Of a DNA stretch of 64,000 bases, positions 41,261 through 51,839 are shown piece after piece. The stretch covers positions 9,741,217 through 9,805,216 of the forward strand of contig OX123209.2 in assembly GCA_944739405.2 (NCBI GenBank), written 5' to 3'. The stretch's first letter is position 1, and each line of letters opens with the position of its first letter. Position numbers and translations under genes: made by a program. Below the pieces are notes generated by a model. The model did no database searches. It saw only the letters and a program-made list of their open reading frames with translations, and was not told the origin of the DNA. This stretch comes from Euclidia mi. Taxonomy: Eukaryota > Arthropoda > Insecta > Lepidoptera > Erebidae.

Positions 41261-42433
41261 CTAGGTGTGATGAGTGCGCGGGTAATAAACTTGACGATGA
41301 CTCATGTTGTTTATTAGTGTATGTCGTCTTTTTAATACATTGCCAAATCTTTTTGCTATTTTACCGGCTTTTTCTAATAGACTTTTGTCATAGCTTGCCT
41401 TTACTTTTTTAAGCAAATCATTACAAAATTTCCGATATCGTTTATAGGATAATTGTATAGTTGAATTGTCTGGATTTAATTTAGCCTTCATATGCAGTTT
41501 ATCTCTATGTCTCATACATCGTAAAAGGCCTGTAGTGATCCACGGCTTAATGTTATATTTTTTGTTTTTTAAACATATTTTTGTTGTGTTTTTCTGAATT
41601 GCAAGTTGCAGATGGTTTATAACATATAACATACCAAACTGCGGATCACTAGAATTATAAACTGGACCAAAGTCAATGTTGCTTATGTCATCTTCAAGTT
41701 TATTTATATTTAATTTAGAAATAGTGCGAATGTGGTCTTGTTTGGGTAATTTACAAATTAAGGTAAGTAGGACAGCATTGTGATCAGTTATTGTAGAGTT
41801 CATGACTAATGTAAGTGATGGAAACCTTGATTTTAGTATGATATGATCCAAACAAGACCCGCTTTCGTATGTAGGAAACGTGTGTGCTGGAAGTAAGCCA
41901 TGAAAGGAGCAAAGGTTGAGGTAGTCTTGGGCATTTGTGTCACAGCTAGATGGAACAATATTGATGTTGATGTCTCCGAGTAACATTATATTTTTAAAAG
42001 AAGATAAAGATTGTAAGGTCCAATTGAGAGAGTCAAAGAAATTGTTAACATTTTTGAAAGATGGTGGTCTGTACATGGCTAGTATGGCAAATTCTAAGCC
42101 GATTTTAATTAGCAGTCGGTTACAATCTTGCATGTTAGGCTCCTCTACAGTGACAGTAAGGTGATTTTTTACGTACACTATTACTCCATCGTTTTGATTA
42201 TAATTTACATTACTATTGTACATATTGTATCCTGGCATGGTCGGTACGTCGTATTTCTTAGAGAGCCAACATTCGGTTAGTATTATAACGTCACAAGTTA
42301 CTTTTAATCTTTGTTGAAAAGTGACAAAATTATCAATATTCTTATAAACGCTGCGTATGTTTTGTGTTAGTACGGTCAAGGAGTTGGAATGGGATGGAAG
42401 ATATTGTTTACAACACTCAACTTCGCATATCAT
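41261..42433 (-). pseudogene. APE endonuclease and linker of element C
   Basis: 390-codon open frame: LTVLTQNIRSVYKNIDNF (N motif), VIILTECWLS (Glu), FAILAMYRPPS, IMLLGDININI (Asp/Asn), SCLDHIILKS and STITDHNAVLLTLI (Asp-His). The linker has PWITTGLLRCMRHRDKLH, usual before RT. All listed catalytic motifs are present. Near 41400 the frame leaves the family (after LLEKAGKIA), a frameshift before RT, so I mark the gene broken although this domain is whole. Confidence 0.88.
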
Positions 42434-42571
42434 CGACTCCGATACAGATCAATTATCTAAGTCATTCATTAAGTTGTTTATCATAATGTATAACAACACT
42501 AAAAGTAAATAAATTAAAGAAAAGAGAGATAGAAATAAAAAAGGTCTGAGATACCACAGATGTCGGCGCTC

Positions 42572-43345
42572 TTAGGCGCCTCCATAGTCGATAGAATTCA
42601 TGAACCTCTTCTCTGCCATCAGTTTTGCGGGACAGTCAGCAGCACCTGTGTTATGACTGCTGGGTTTTTTGTAGCGTAGACAGGTAGCACATTTGGGTTC
42701 CTCGGCTTTCTTCATGCAGTCCTTTAAGGCGTGTCCAAGATCGCCGCAGTGCCCGCATGTGTCGACAGGTTCCCGACAGAATTTCGTCGCGTGGCCATAT
42801 TGTTGACACTTATAGCAACGTGTGACCAGGGTGAAGTCTTTCACCGGGCAAGAAGACCAGTTTATAAATACTCTGTCTTTCGTTATCAGAGCTTTTCGTA
42901 TGGCTGTGGAAACTTCAATTATGTAATTACAAGTCTCAGCGTCCCTTTTCCCTGATTTATGGCTAAGTTTAATATTTGCTAAAAAGGTCTCTAGATTGAC
43001 GTCGAGGACTTTGTCTGCTAAGTTTTGGTGGTAAAGGCAGTTAAAGACGTCTTTCTCTTGCATGCTTGTTGGTACTCCTATAATTACGACTCGGGGTTTT
43101 CGTTTACGAGGCTCGTCGATAGTAAGGTCTGAGTGTTTCAATTGTGCGGATTGCCTTAGCTTTTCAATGTCATCTTTGCTGTCAGTCCTTATGATGACAC
43201 CGCCATTCCGGGTCTTTCGCATCCCTCTGACATGTAGTTTTAGCTCCTCAGGGCGGATAATTTTCTGGACCAAGGATTTTGTTTCGTCGCTCGATTTCAG
43301 TTTATCTTTGGGATAAATGGCCACTGTGCTGAAAGGGGAATGCCC
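42572..43345 (-). pseudogene. ORF1 (gag-like) of element C, C-terminal part with three zinc knuckles
   Basis: Open to a stop at 42572. KLHVRGMRKTRNGGVIIRTD is the RNA-binding fold common in insect non-LTR gag proteins, followed by CYKCQQYGHATKFC, CGHCGDLGHALKDC and CATCLRYKKPSSHNTGAADC, three CCHC knuckles. It would bind element RNA. The Met at 43435 lies in foreign sequence; the true frame enters from 44728 onward and is cut by the insert 43332-44727. Confidence 0.85.
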
Positions 43346-44727
43346 ATTTGAGGCCCCCGGTGGACAGCAAACTTGAAAAAATATACTATATGCATAAATT
43401 GTGCCAGAATAAAATATGAATTTCATTTCTTTCAAATACGCGCCACAATAATCTACAAGAATTCCTAAAAAAAAGTAACATCATTGATAAAGTCAAGAAC
43501 ATGTTTGGTTTTGACGTCGGCAAAATATTGCCAGCTTCAAAATTTTGTTAAAATTATAATCGATAATCAATCGATTTAAATCGATTTATAAATAAATAAA
43601 ATAATTTTAACGACAATTTCACTGTACTATACTGGTATTGCAATATAAAAACAAATAAAAGATAACATAATTGAAAATAAAAATGTGCGTTATGGTAAAA
43701 AAAGAAGATAAAATAAATTAAGTATCGATTATTAATTGAAAGAGAAATCGATAAATCAATTTAATGTTAGAATTTTTTACGTTATACTGACAACACTGAA
43801 TTCCATCTGACACTTCACTTCACAGAGTATCCTTTTTTTAAAGGTACGCGGGCACTTCACTTGTTGCTTATGCTCAATGTTGATGTTGTTAAGATTTTCT
43901 TCGATTTCTTTTACTACGACCTGGTTTTATTATATGGACTTGATTCGGATTTTTTTTAACGACATTTGCTGTATTTAACGGATTTTGATCACGACTGCAT
44001 TTGATTTTGGATACTGGTCGATAACGTTTTATACAATGACGGAAGAACATTGTGTGAATTGTGGTTATATATATAGGTTCAAAATCATGCTCTAGAACCC
44101 AAACAAATAAGCTTTATTACAACAGTGGGTTGCATAATTGCTGGCTTTTGCGAGCGAAAATACTAAGTAGACATATAAGTTGTAAGGTGTATTTTGTGTA
44201 CATTAAAATTAATAATAATTATACTGGCAGAGAGGCAAATGATGGTTATTGTTGCAATTAAAATTAAAATAGGAAAACGCACGGTAGGCTGTTGTGCACA
44301 TATTATGACTGTGCTTTGGTATATAGGTTGGGCAAGATATGAAGCAGATATATGCTGTGCTATCCTGCACCTTTTTTAGATGATTTGCTTATTGTGTATG
44401 ATGATGAAGAGAACATAGATATTTAAAATAGCAAATATGTTTTATTTTTGTATTCTTATAAGACACAAACACCTATTTTATCATAATCAATATATATTAT
44501 TAAGCATTTCAGAAAGAAAAAGCTTATCTTATAATCTGACACTTTTCTCATAGGAAATTAACCTTAAAATGTTATATTATTTAAAACATTTTCAAAATAG
44601 TGGCGGTAATTTGAGTGTATTTTTCAGATATCTGATACTATTAAGAATTTAAAACACAATTTATTTATAATAATATTTGATGTCCATCTTGGGCCTAGGA
44701 CACTATGGAGAGTGGGCATTCCCCTTT
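43332..44727. mobile_element. unclassified element with 15-bp perfect ends AAAGGGGAATGCCCA
   Basis: AAAGGGGAATGCCCA at 43332-43346 and its exact complement at 44713-44727; a weaker inner repeat (AGGCCC..GGTGGACAGCAA against AGGCCCAAGATGGACATCAA) extends it to about 45 bp. It splits ORF1 of element C. The 1.4-kb body is AT-rich with ATCGAT-rich text near 43560-43590 and short frames only (for example MTEEHCVNCGYIYR at 44037). No transposase recognised, no clear TSD. The ends nearly match those of 45451-46421. Confidence 0.65.
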
Positions 44728-45226
44728 GACGTCTGAACAAAATTGTTTGTACCTTTTTTGACCATATCGGCAAAGGAAGTTACTTGGGCAGGTTTTGATG
44801 AGTCCTCAATACTTTGCTTGATCTCCTTTAGCTTGCTTGCTAGGTCAGCCTGGTCTTGGAGTGCTCTGTTTTCATAGTGAGCTTGCAATGTTTTGCATTT
44901 TAGCGCTTGGTATTGGACCATCACCTTAGATATGCCATGGCTTATTGTACGAGATAAAGTGCTCACACGTAACTTTTGCTCCGAATTTAGTTTGCCCTCA
45001 GTTGTGATGGTGCACAATTCCTTCAAACATTGCTCCACGGATGACATCCAGTTTTGTATTTCTGGTGTAGATAATTTCCCAGACCAGACCAGTCATATCC
45101 CAGGATGAGGAGAACCTCATCCTGGGATATGACTGGTCTGGGATTGGGCGTGGGTGTTGATTCACGTGAGGGCGAAGCGGTAGGAGAGCGAGGAGTCTTG
45201 CTACTCCGGCTGAAGGGGCTCTCCAT
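44728..45226 (-). pseudogene. ORF1 (gag-like) of element C, N-terminal coiled-coil part
   Basis: From MESPFSRSSKTPRSPTASPS (45226, Ser/Pro-rich) into a helical, coiled-coil-like stretch LQDQADLASKLKEIKQSIED and SFADMVKKGTNNF, which leads into the insert. A frameshift lies at the 27-bp palindrome (45084-45141): the N-terminal frame and the MSSVEQCLKELCTI frame differ. The coiled coil would drive multimerisation of the RNA-protein particle. Confidence 0.72.
45084..45141. repeat. perfect 27-bp palindrome with 4-nt loop, in ORF1
   Basis: Arm 45084-45110, loop AGAA 45111-45114, exact complement 45115-45141 (arm ends CCCAGGATGAGG). The duplicated inverted copy changes the reading frame of ORF1, so it arose after the element inserted, probably by a hairpin-primed or template-switch repair event. 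Confidence 0.9.
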
Positions 45227-45240
45227 GTTTCGTTTGCTCT

Positions 45241-45450
45241 TCTGTTACACGCTTATTTTTATCATAATAACTGCACTTTTGTAGGCACGTGTTTTGTTAA
45301 ACATACGACCCAGATTACGCTGCTGGAAATCGAGGTCACAATTTACGGAGTGATTATTTATTTATCGCAATATGTGATTGACACTACTGTTCTCAACAAC
45401 ACACGAGTAGATAACAATTTTAAATTTTTTGAGCGACGTTGACTTTCTGT
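45241..45450. other. possible 5' UTR of element C
   Basis: AT-rich, no frame. Lies between the ORF1 start of element C and the next inverted-repeat element; the 5' end of element C cannot be fixed. Confidence 0.35.
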
Positions 45451-46421
45451 AAAGGAGAATGACCAAAAGTGGTCTAGCAATGTTTCATGTTGCAAAACCA
45501 AAATAATATAGAAATTATTTTCTTATTTTTTACAAATTTTGACGTCAGGAATTTTATTTTCGTATCCGGAATTATGATTTAAAAATAAACAGTAAGTAAA
45601 AATAGCTACGCATTATTTCCGTATAAAGTTTTCTATATTGACGTTCCGTTCTCTTCATTTGTACTGGACCAACTATGTAGGTAAGTATGAGCCTTTAGAA
45701 AAAAACATCACAAGAATGATATGAAATTCATAAATAGATAAATAGTCTGTAACATAATTACATTTTAAAATATGTATATTTAATTAATATTTTATAGCTT
45801 TGCTATAATAATAAATAATTATTATTTTTGTGTTCCGTCTCACGCAGACTGTTAAGCCAGATGACAACCGGCGTCTGGGACCGGCACCGGCCATTACCCT
45901 ATATATTACCTTACTCTGTGGCCATTACTGTTTATGTGTTGATTGCGAATATTCATTGCGATAATCTCTCCATTTAAAATGTAATACTTAGGAAACTCCG
46001 TTTGAGTGTTTATTTTCAATAACTTAGCGTGTGTTTCATATAACTTACGACAGGACGTTTATATATTTACTTACCTAAGTGTTTTATTACGGCAGGGCGT
46101 TTCATGTGTTGTGTTTATGAACTCTTCGAGTCTACCTGTAATCATGTTGATGCTTGATCCTGACCAACCAATACCGGTCGTAATGCAGAGAAGCCGATGT
46201 GTTTTGTAAGTTCATGATAATCTTTGGTTTTAAGTTGCGAGTAGGTTTAAAACATAATTTTAGGTTATCTCTGTTTTTGGTAAATTACTTAAAAACCCGG
46301 GTATTTGAAGGAAAATGAACAATTTTATTTGATAATATATAAAGTGTAGTCTATAATAAATAAAGAATTATCGAGCAACAACTTGAGACGGAATTCCATA
46401 CATAGATGGTCATTCTCCTTT
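45451..46421. mobile_element. unclassified element with 15-bp perfect ends AAAGGAGAATGACCA
   Basis: AAAGGAGAATGACCA at 45451-45465 and its exact complement at 46407-46421. 13 of 15 positions match the ends of the element at 43332-44727, so the two probably form one family. 971 bp, AT-rich, with only a short frame at 46006-46209 ending MLMLDPDQPIPVVMQRSRC. No transposase, no clear TSD. Confidence 0.65.
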
Positions 46422-46512
46422 GAAGAGATCCTTGTTACTTATAACAAAACTGACAACTTCGTAAATATACAATGATGCCACTGTCAAAATTTTCAAGTTT
46501 CTAAAATGTGGG

Positions 46513-47844
46513 TTACAACTCCTTTTTTAAATTAGAAAGAAGGAAATAGTCACTGGGAGCCAGGTCCGGACTATAGGGTGGGTGGTCAATTTCTGTGAAT
46601 CCCGTAGCTTTCAAGGCAGCCCTCGCAACCCGAGCGGTGTGAACGGGTGCGTTGTCTTGCAAAAACAGCACTCCGTTCGCCAACTTGCCGCGTCTTTTCG
46701 GTACGATTGCCTCACGTGCCTGACCTAATAAATTAGCATAATACTGACCATTCTGTGTAGTTCCCTTAAGCAAGTAATCAATCAGCAAAATTCCTTCGCT
46801 ATCCCAGAAAATGGTAGCCATCAGCTTCGAAGCCGACTTTTCCACTTTAAACTTTGGTGGCCTTTCTCCCTTTTTTATCCACTGCATTGACTCTTGTTTG
46901 GACTCGGGATCATACTGACGGATCCATGTTTCATCAACAGTCACAATGCGGTTACAAATTTCGTGTAAATTTGTCAGACACAACTCTAAAAAGTCTTTAC
47001 AACTCTCCGATCGTCGGAGCTTGTCGAGCGGTTAGAGCATTCGCGGGACCCAACGCGCACAAATTTTTTTCATATGCAAATGTTCGTGTAAGATCTCTCC
47101 AATTCGTTCTTTGCTGATCTGTAGCACTTTCGCTACACAATTTAATTCTACGATCAGCCAGACCAAATTTTTCAACTCTTCTCACGTTTTCTTCGGTGAC
47201 GACCGTCACTGGGCGGCCCAGGCGGGGGTCGTTTTCACAGGTTTCTTTTCCTTGTTGAAATAGACGAGCCCATTTTTTTACCATTGTATATGATGGGGCA
47301 ATAGCCGTGTGGTTGACGGCATAGAATACAAATGTCACCACCCCCTATCTTCCCGTGGGTGTCGTAAGAGGCGACTAAGAGATAACACGATGCAAATACC
47401 ATCTTTGCGTAGAGATGGAAAACTCGACATCAAACCCTATACGACTGCCTCGTTGGTCTCGCGGCATAAATGTGCGCGTGGGATCGGGAGGTCCCGGGTT
47501 CGATTCCTGGGTCGGGCAGTGTTATTGGGTTTTTCTGTCACGAAATTCTCAGTAGCAGCACGGAGTCTGGAAATGTGCCCGGTACGGCAATAGGCTCGCC
47601 CCTTATTACGTGGGACTAAAGTATACCTGGTGAAAAGTGGGTGTAGAAATACACCTCTGTCTACCCCTTCGGGGATAAAAGGCGTGACGATATGTATGTA
47701 TGTGTATGTATATGATGGGGCAGAATCCTGAAGAACCGATGACAGCTCTTCAAAAATGTCTTTCGGCGTATTTACTTTCTTAACAAGGAATTTAATCACA
47801 GCGCGGTGCTCCAAATTGCGAGAAGTTGCAATTTCAGTGGACAT
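46513..47844 (-). pseudogene. mariner-type transposase, frameshifted, split by a SINE
   Basis: Starts MSTEIATSRNLEHRAVIKFL (47844), interrupted at 47722 by the SINE, resuming at 47286 with MVKKWARLFQQGKETCENDP and LGRPVTVVTEENVRR. After a frameshift near 46990: VTVDETWIRQYDPESK, VLFLQDNAPVHTARV and PPYSPDLAPSDYFLLSNL, giving D, D and D with DD34D spacing. It differs from mariner copies A and B, so it is a separate, older family. The 3' end stops at 46513 without a family C-terminus and no inverted ends were found. Confidence 0.87.
47301..47708 (+). mobile_element. composite tRNA-derived SINE with 14-bp target duplication
   Basis: TATATGATGGGGCA occurs at 47287-47300 and 47709-47722, a perfect target duplication in the mariner gene. 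The insert has a 5' part with TTCCCGTGGGTGTCGTAAGA, then a tRNA-like unit (CTCGTTGGTCTCGCGGCATA, B box CCCGGGTTCGATTCCTGG), a body ending CTACCCCTTCGGGGATAAAA and a (GTAT)n tail. One TSD for the whole points to a single dimeric insertion. Same family as 36323-36497. Confidence 0.88.
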
Positions 47845-47866
47845 GGTGATGTTGTTCGTTCCGGGG

Positions 47867-48272
47867 TTGAAATGTTAATGAGGTAATTTTTCTTTTTATA
47901 TTTATACTACTAATGAGTCACGCAACAGTAACGAGACAATAAGTCATCGCTAAGTACCTTAGGCCGCGAACTTATCAGCCGCCACTCGTATGTATCGATA
48001 AACATTATATAAGTTCTTGTACATAAGAACGTACAAAAAGAAGATAAAGATGGGACTCATTAGGTTTGGAGCTTACAAAAGAGGACTTGATAGAACAAAC
48101 TATAAGCTATCAAAAAAGTGCTAGGACATGAACATCAGCCTTCTTTATGTAAAACTGCAGAAAATAAAAATAAAACCAAAAAAAAGGTCTATTTTAATGG
48201 TTTATTCAATATAAATGTGACAAAGACAATAGAATAAGATTGCAAATAAGAAAAAAAACTCTCTCTAAATCT
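47867..48272. other. no gene seen
   Basis: Spacer between the mariner start and the piggyBac 3' end, AT-rich. Any inverted ends of either element should lie here but I could not identify them. Confidence 0.4.
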
Positions 48273-49678
48273 TTAAGTATGCGCCTGTGTGAAACAACTT
48301 AGGCAATAAGGCTTCAAACACGTATTGCAAATCGTTGAAACTTTCTTTGCCTTATTAGTGGCAGCCTTTGGTGTTTCACCATTCTGACGATGTATATTGT
48401 AACATCCCGCACATCTACGTCTCTTGTTTTCCAGTTGTTGAAGGAAATGTTGAGCTGCTGTTGTTTCTCGTAATGAGCTTGACACACTGCTTGAAGATTG
48501 CTGTAATCGCAGGAGATTTGTTGACACGTGTGTTTCTTTTAGGTCAATTAGTTTTTTTTGCTGTTTGGGCTTGTAAAATTGAGCATTTCTGTGAAGAGTT
48601 CAATTTGTAATATAAATAAATAGAATTTATCAAGGCCACGCCAAAAAGTACGTCAACTGCGCTCTTTTTGTACCACGTAAAGGTCTTACTAATTGGAGAA
48701 TAAAAACTGGCGAGTACGTCGGCGAGATCGATGCCATTTTTTCTTTGGTTATACTCCAGTATCATATTTGGTTTCAAACGTGGGTTTCTACCAGAAAACA
48801 TTGCCTGTTCATCGCCATGAAAGGTTGATATCAGCAGTACGTCTCGTTTGTCTTTCCACTTGAGTACAGTTATTTTATTGCGTTGAGCAAAGTGCCACAA
48901 AAATCAGTCTTATGACGAAGCAAATATGCCGCCAATGGGACATTTGTGTAAAAGTTATCAGCTAATATAATTCTTCCTTCGCCAAGGAATTTCTCACATA
49001 GCGGAACTACTACGCTTCCTGGTTTAACCAAACCAGGATACTGTGGATCTTGTCCAGTATAAACTTTATACTGCGAGACATATCCGTCATCGGTCGTAGC
49101 CTTGTAAATTTTCATGCCGTATATGACTTTTGCTCGGTTTATATTGTCGCATTAGTAATCGACTTTGAAATGGCACCATTGACTCGTCAACGATAACGCA
49201 CTCTTTTCGAGTAACGAGTTTTCTGCAATTATCCATAACAAAGTCTATCAATGGCTGTACTATATACAACCGATCATTTGGGTCCCTTTCAGCCAAATTG
49301 TCAACAAAATGCCAACAACGCAAGATTGCCACAAAACGGTTATATGACATGTTTATTTTGTGTATCAAAGGATAATAAAAGAAAGGATCAGTCTTCCAGT
49401 ACGATTCCAGCGTTGGAAATTTTATAATTTCAGTTAATATGTAAATGCCAAGATTTTTTTTCATTTCCGCGTTGTCAACAGGTTTCCAGCGAGACATCCG
49501 ACCACTTGGATTAGAAGCCATAGTTTGTTCGGCATAAATGTTGGTTTGTTCCGTCATCAAGTTCAGCACATTGTTATCGACTATTGTACGGAATAGACTA
49601 TACAAATTCGCATCGTCAGGTATATTTTCATTTCGAATAAAATCTTGAGAAAGTAATGGTTGCCGAACTTAAGCCTGG
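48273..49678 (-). pseudogene. piggyBac-type transposase, core and C-terminus
   Basis: Minus strand in several frames: MSRWKPVDNAEMKKNLGIYI (49489 region), VIVDESMVPFQSRLLMRQYK (first Asp), GRIILADNFYTNVPLAAYLL (second), YNQRKNGIDLADVLASFY (last Asp pair), then a Cys-rich tail RRCAGCYNIH and TICNTCLKPYCLSCF, the C-terminal ring-like DNA-binding domain. Three frame changes (near 48540, 48890, 49100) make it a pseudogene. The N-terminal part continues at 54777-55700 beyond the 5.1-kb insert. Confidence 0.9.
49575..49678. repeat. first copy of a 141-bp duplicated segment, cut by the insert
   Basis: 49575-49678 equals 54814-54917 with two differences, and 54777-54813 equals 54918-54954. Before the 5.1-kb insert, a 141-bp tandem duplication (104 + 37 bp, a multiple of three) lay in the piggyBac gene. 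The insert entered the first copy at CCTGG. Confidence 0.9.
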
Positions 49679-49979
49679 GGGCGATCGTGCTAAACGTCAA
49701 CGTATTTACCAAAACCAAACTTCAACCGAAAACGTCACGTTATGCACATTTCGTATCGTGCTAATTATTTGAACGTAAACGATTTGGTTTTTTTAGGGCA
49801 GATAAGTTCAGTGACAGCTAGGTGACAGCGTGCGAGCGAACTCTCGTTGTTGCATGGTATCGCGCTATTATTTGACAACGTTTTAAACCAAAACCGTTAC
49901 GTTCGCGGACGTCTCATACGTTGTCAAACCAAAAGTTCCTATCGACGAACTTTGCAAATATATAATATTTTAAATTTGA

Positions 49980-51839
49980 GAAAATTATTAAGATAATTTT
50001 GTATTATTTATCAATTTAGTGGCATATGCTTATAATACGTTTGATTGCAACTTAAATGAGTGAACAACATTCTTTCATATAAGGCAATTTTTATAGATAT
50101 CCCTTTGGTATAGCTAACTGTTACGGGAGAATTCATTATTGCAAGATTGGCGTCAAGTTTGCTTGGCCCTATATTTATAACAATGACTAGGAAGGCTTCT
50201 CATTAAAAAGGCTACATCTCGACGCGATGTCTTCCTAGACATTCGCTTTTGAAAGGCTGAAACAATATTATGGGGATATACGTATACCATACACATAATA
50301 CTGTCACAGTTGTAGGTTCTTTGGATGGCTTAAGCCAAAAGACTGCTTACTCGGTCACTGCGCTCTCAGACGCCTGTATACAGCAAGTAGACGACTGATA
50401 AACGTTCATTTATAATTATTTTCCCTAAGTACGTAGATAGGTATTGTAATTATTTAATTTAACTAAGACACAGACAAAAGCGTAGTGCTCATCATACAAA
50501 GATTTGTCGTGTTAGGAATCCAAGCCACTACCTCGGGTAACAGATCTAAGTCTTAGATTAGGGCTGGGTGGCAGCGAGTTGAATGTGCGTGCGTGGGAAG
50601 CACAATGCGGTGCCGACACAGAATTGTAAATTTCATGTAATCTGTGGGTGCCTAGTAGTTCAATGAGTCGGTCAGAGCCTAGTCTCCGGCCAGCCTATTT
50701 TGACTAGTTGGTTCAGGGCTCTTAAATTTGGCTTGCTTTGGCCGATCAGCGAAGGGAAGGCCACAGGAGCTATTCGCTTGGTGAAATTTCAAAGGCATAA
50801 TCACGGAAAAACCTGCCCCGGGTCTTTGTTGCCACGAGACCCGCCATGACAAAACATCACTGTTGCCCACTTTGCATATATAGTAAAAGTAATAAGCCTT
50901 GGAGTCTGTTAAGAGAATATCTATCTAATAAGTTCGCCCATCAAGTACCACCTGCCCATACTAGTATGAGAGTGGTTAGGGTAGGTGCCGCCTTTCGTCC
51001 TTAGTGACCATTTAGACCGGGTGAATTTCTAAGTGAATTGTAAGAAAATATCCGTGAAGAAGAGAAACATAAGAATAAATTAATTCTCTGTGACACCTGG
51101 CGGTGTGGTCCCAAACTAGGCACAACCTAGTGGCATGGTAGACAGACAATTGATCAATATATATAAATATTGCTTTTATACACATACGAGTATTATAGTT
51201 ATGGTAATTTGCTCATCGCACAAAGAGTTCTCCTGGGTGGTAATCAAACCCATGACTTTCGTCTTATTGGTCTAGTGGTACCTAACCATGACTGGGTTAG
51301 GTACCACTAGACAAATAAGCCGATCTACAAGGGAGACTAACCACTGACTCAGCAGGATGTGATACAAGTGTGTGAACTAACATAAGCGTACTTTCTAATC
51401 GGGTATCGAGTCCAACATCTGATGATCCAGTGTTACCCAGACTACCGCTGGACCACTTCTATAGATAGTTAAAGGAATAGAGTAGGTATGTATATTAAAA
51501 GGCAAGCTCCAATTTCACATTTCGATTTTATTTATTCAGTGTGTTGAGATGATGAAATCTGATACAAAATATAATTTTAAGTAGAGTTGAAACAAACAAC
51601 ATCTGTAAGGCCATTGTTACAACGTGAACTTAACAGTAATAATTATGTTTTTGGTTTGGTTTACATTATTTTAGTAAACTAATTAATAGTATAATTATTC
51701 TTGTTTAATATCCAAGAAGTGATGATGGTCTCGATTTGGCTCATAGCAAATTGCTCATTTTTGTTAACTTGCAATTATGTCCATGTGGTTGTGCTGACGA
51801 GCGGCTTATTATTTAGTTAGTTAGTTTGAGCAGTCCGCC
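49980..51839. other. interior of the 5.1-kb element, no gene recognised
   Basis: AT-rich DNA with a GC-richer block at 50560-50870 holding an unremarkable minus-strand frame, and the palindrome at 51263-51319. TCTTGTTTAATATCC and other text show no element ends. Possible fragment of an LTR or UTR, not assignable. Confidence 0.35.
51263..51319. repeat. palindrome, 25-bp arms, 7-nt loop
   Basis: CTTATTGGTCTAGTGGTACC...(51263-51287) pairs with 51295-51319 at 24 of 25 positions around loop ATGACTG. The inner 18 bp are perfect. The TCTAGTGGTACCTAACC text resembles a tRNA A-box stretch, so an inverted partial SINE duplication is one explanation. Confidence 0.8.

Larger units (their letters stand above)
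39403..45240 (-). mobile_element. CR1/Jockey-superclade non-LTR retrotransposon C, near full length
   Basis: Minus strand carries ORF1 (45226-42572, split by an insert), ORF2 endonuclease and RT (42433-39690), a 3' UTR of about 285 bp, and a (TTTGAA)-type tail at 39403-39425 after AATAAA. RT is related to element A. Without the 1.4-kb insert it would be about 4.4 kb. Frameshifts in ORF1 and ORF2 make it inactive. Confidence 0.87.

Noticed and set aside
43850..44390. Short ORFs such as MVIYIGSKSC and MCTLKLIII as genes
   Set aside because: Short, AT-driven, no family features, inside an unclassified inverted-repeat element.
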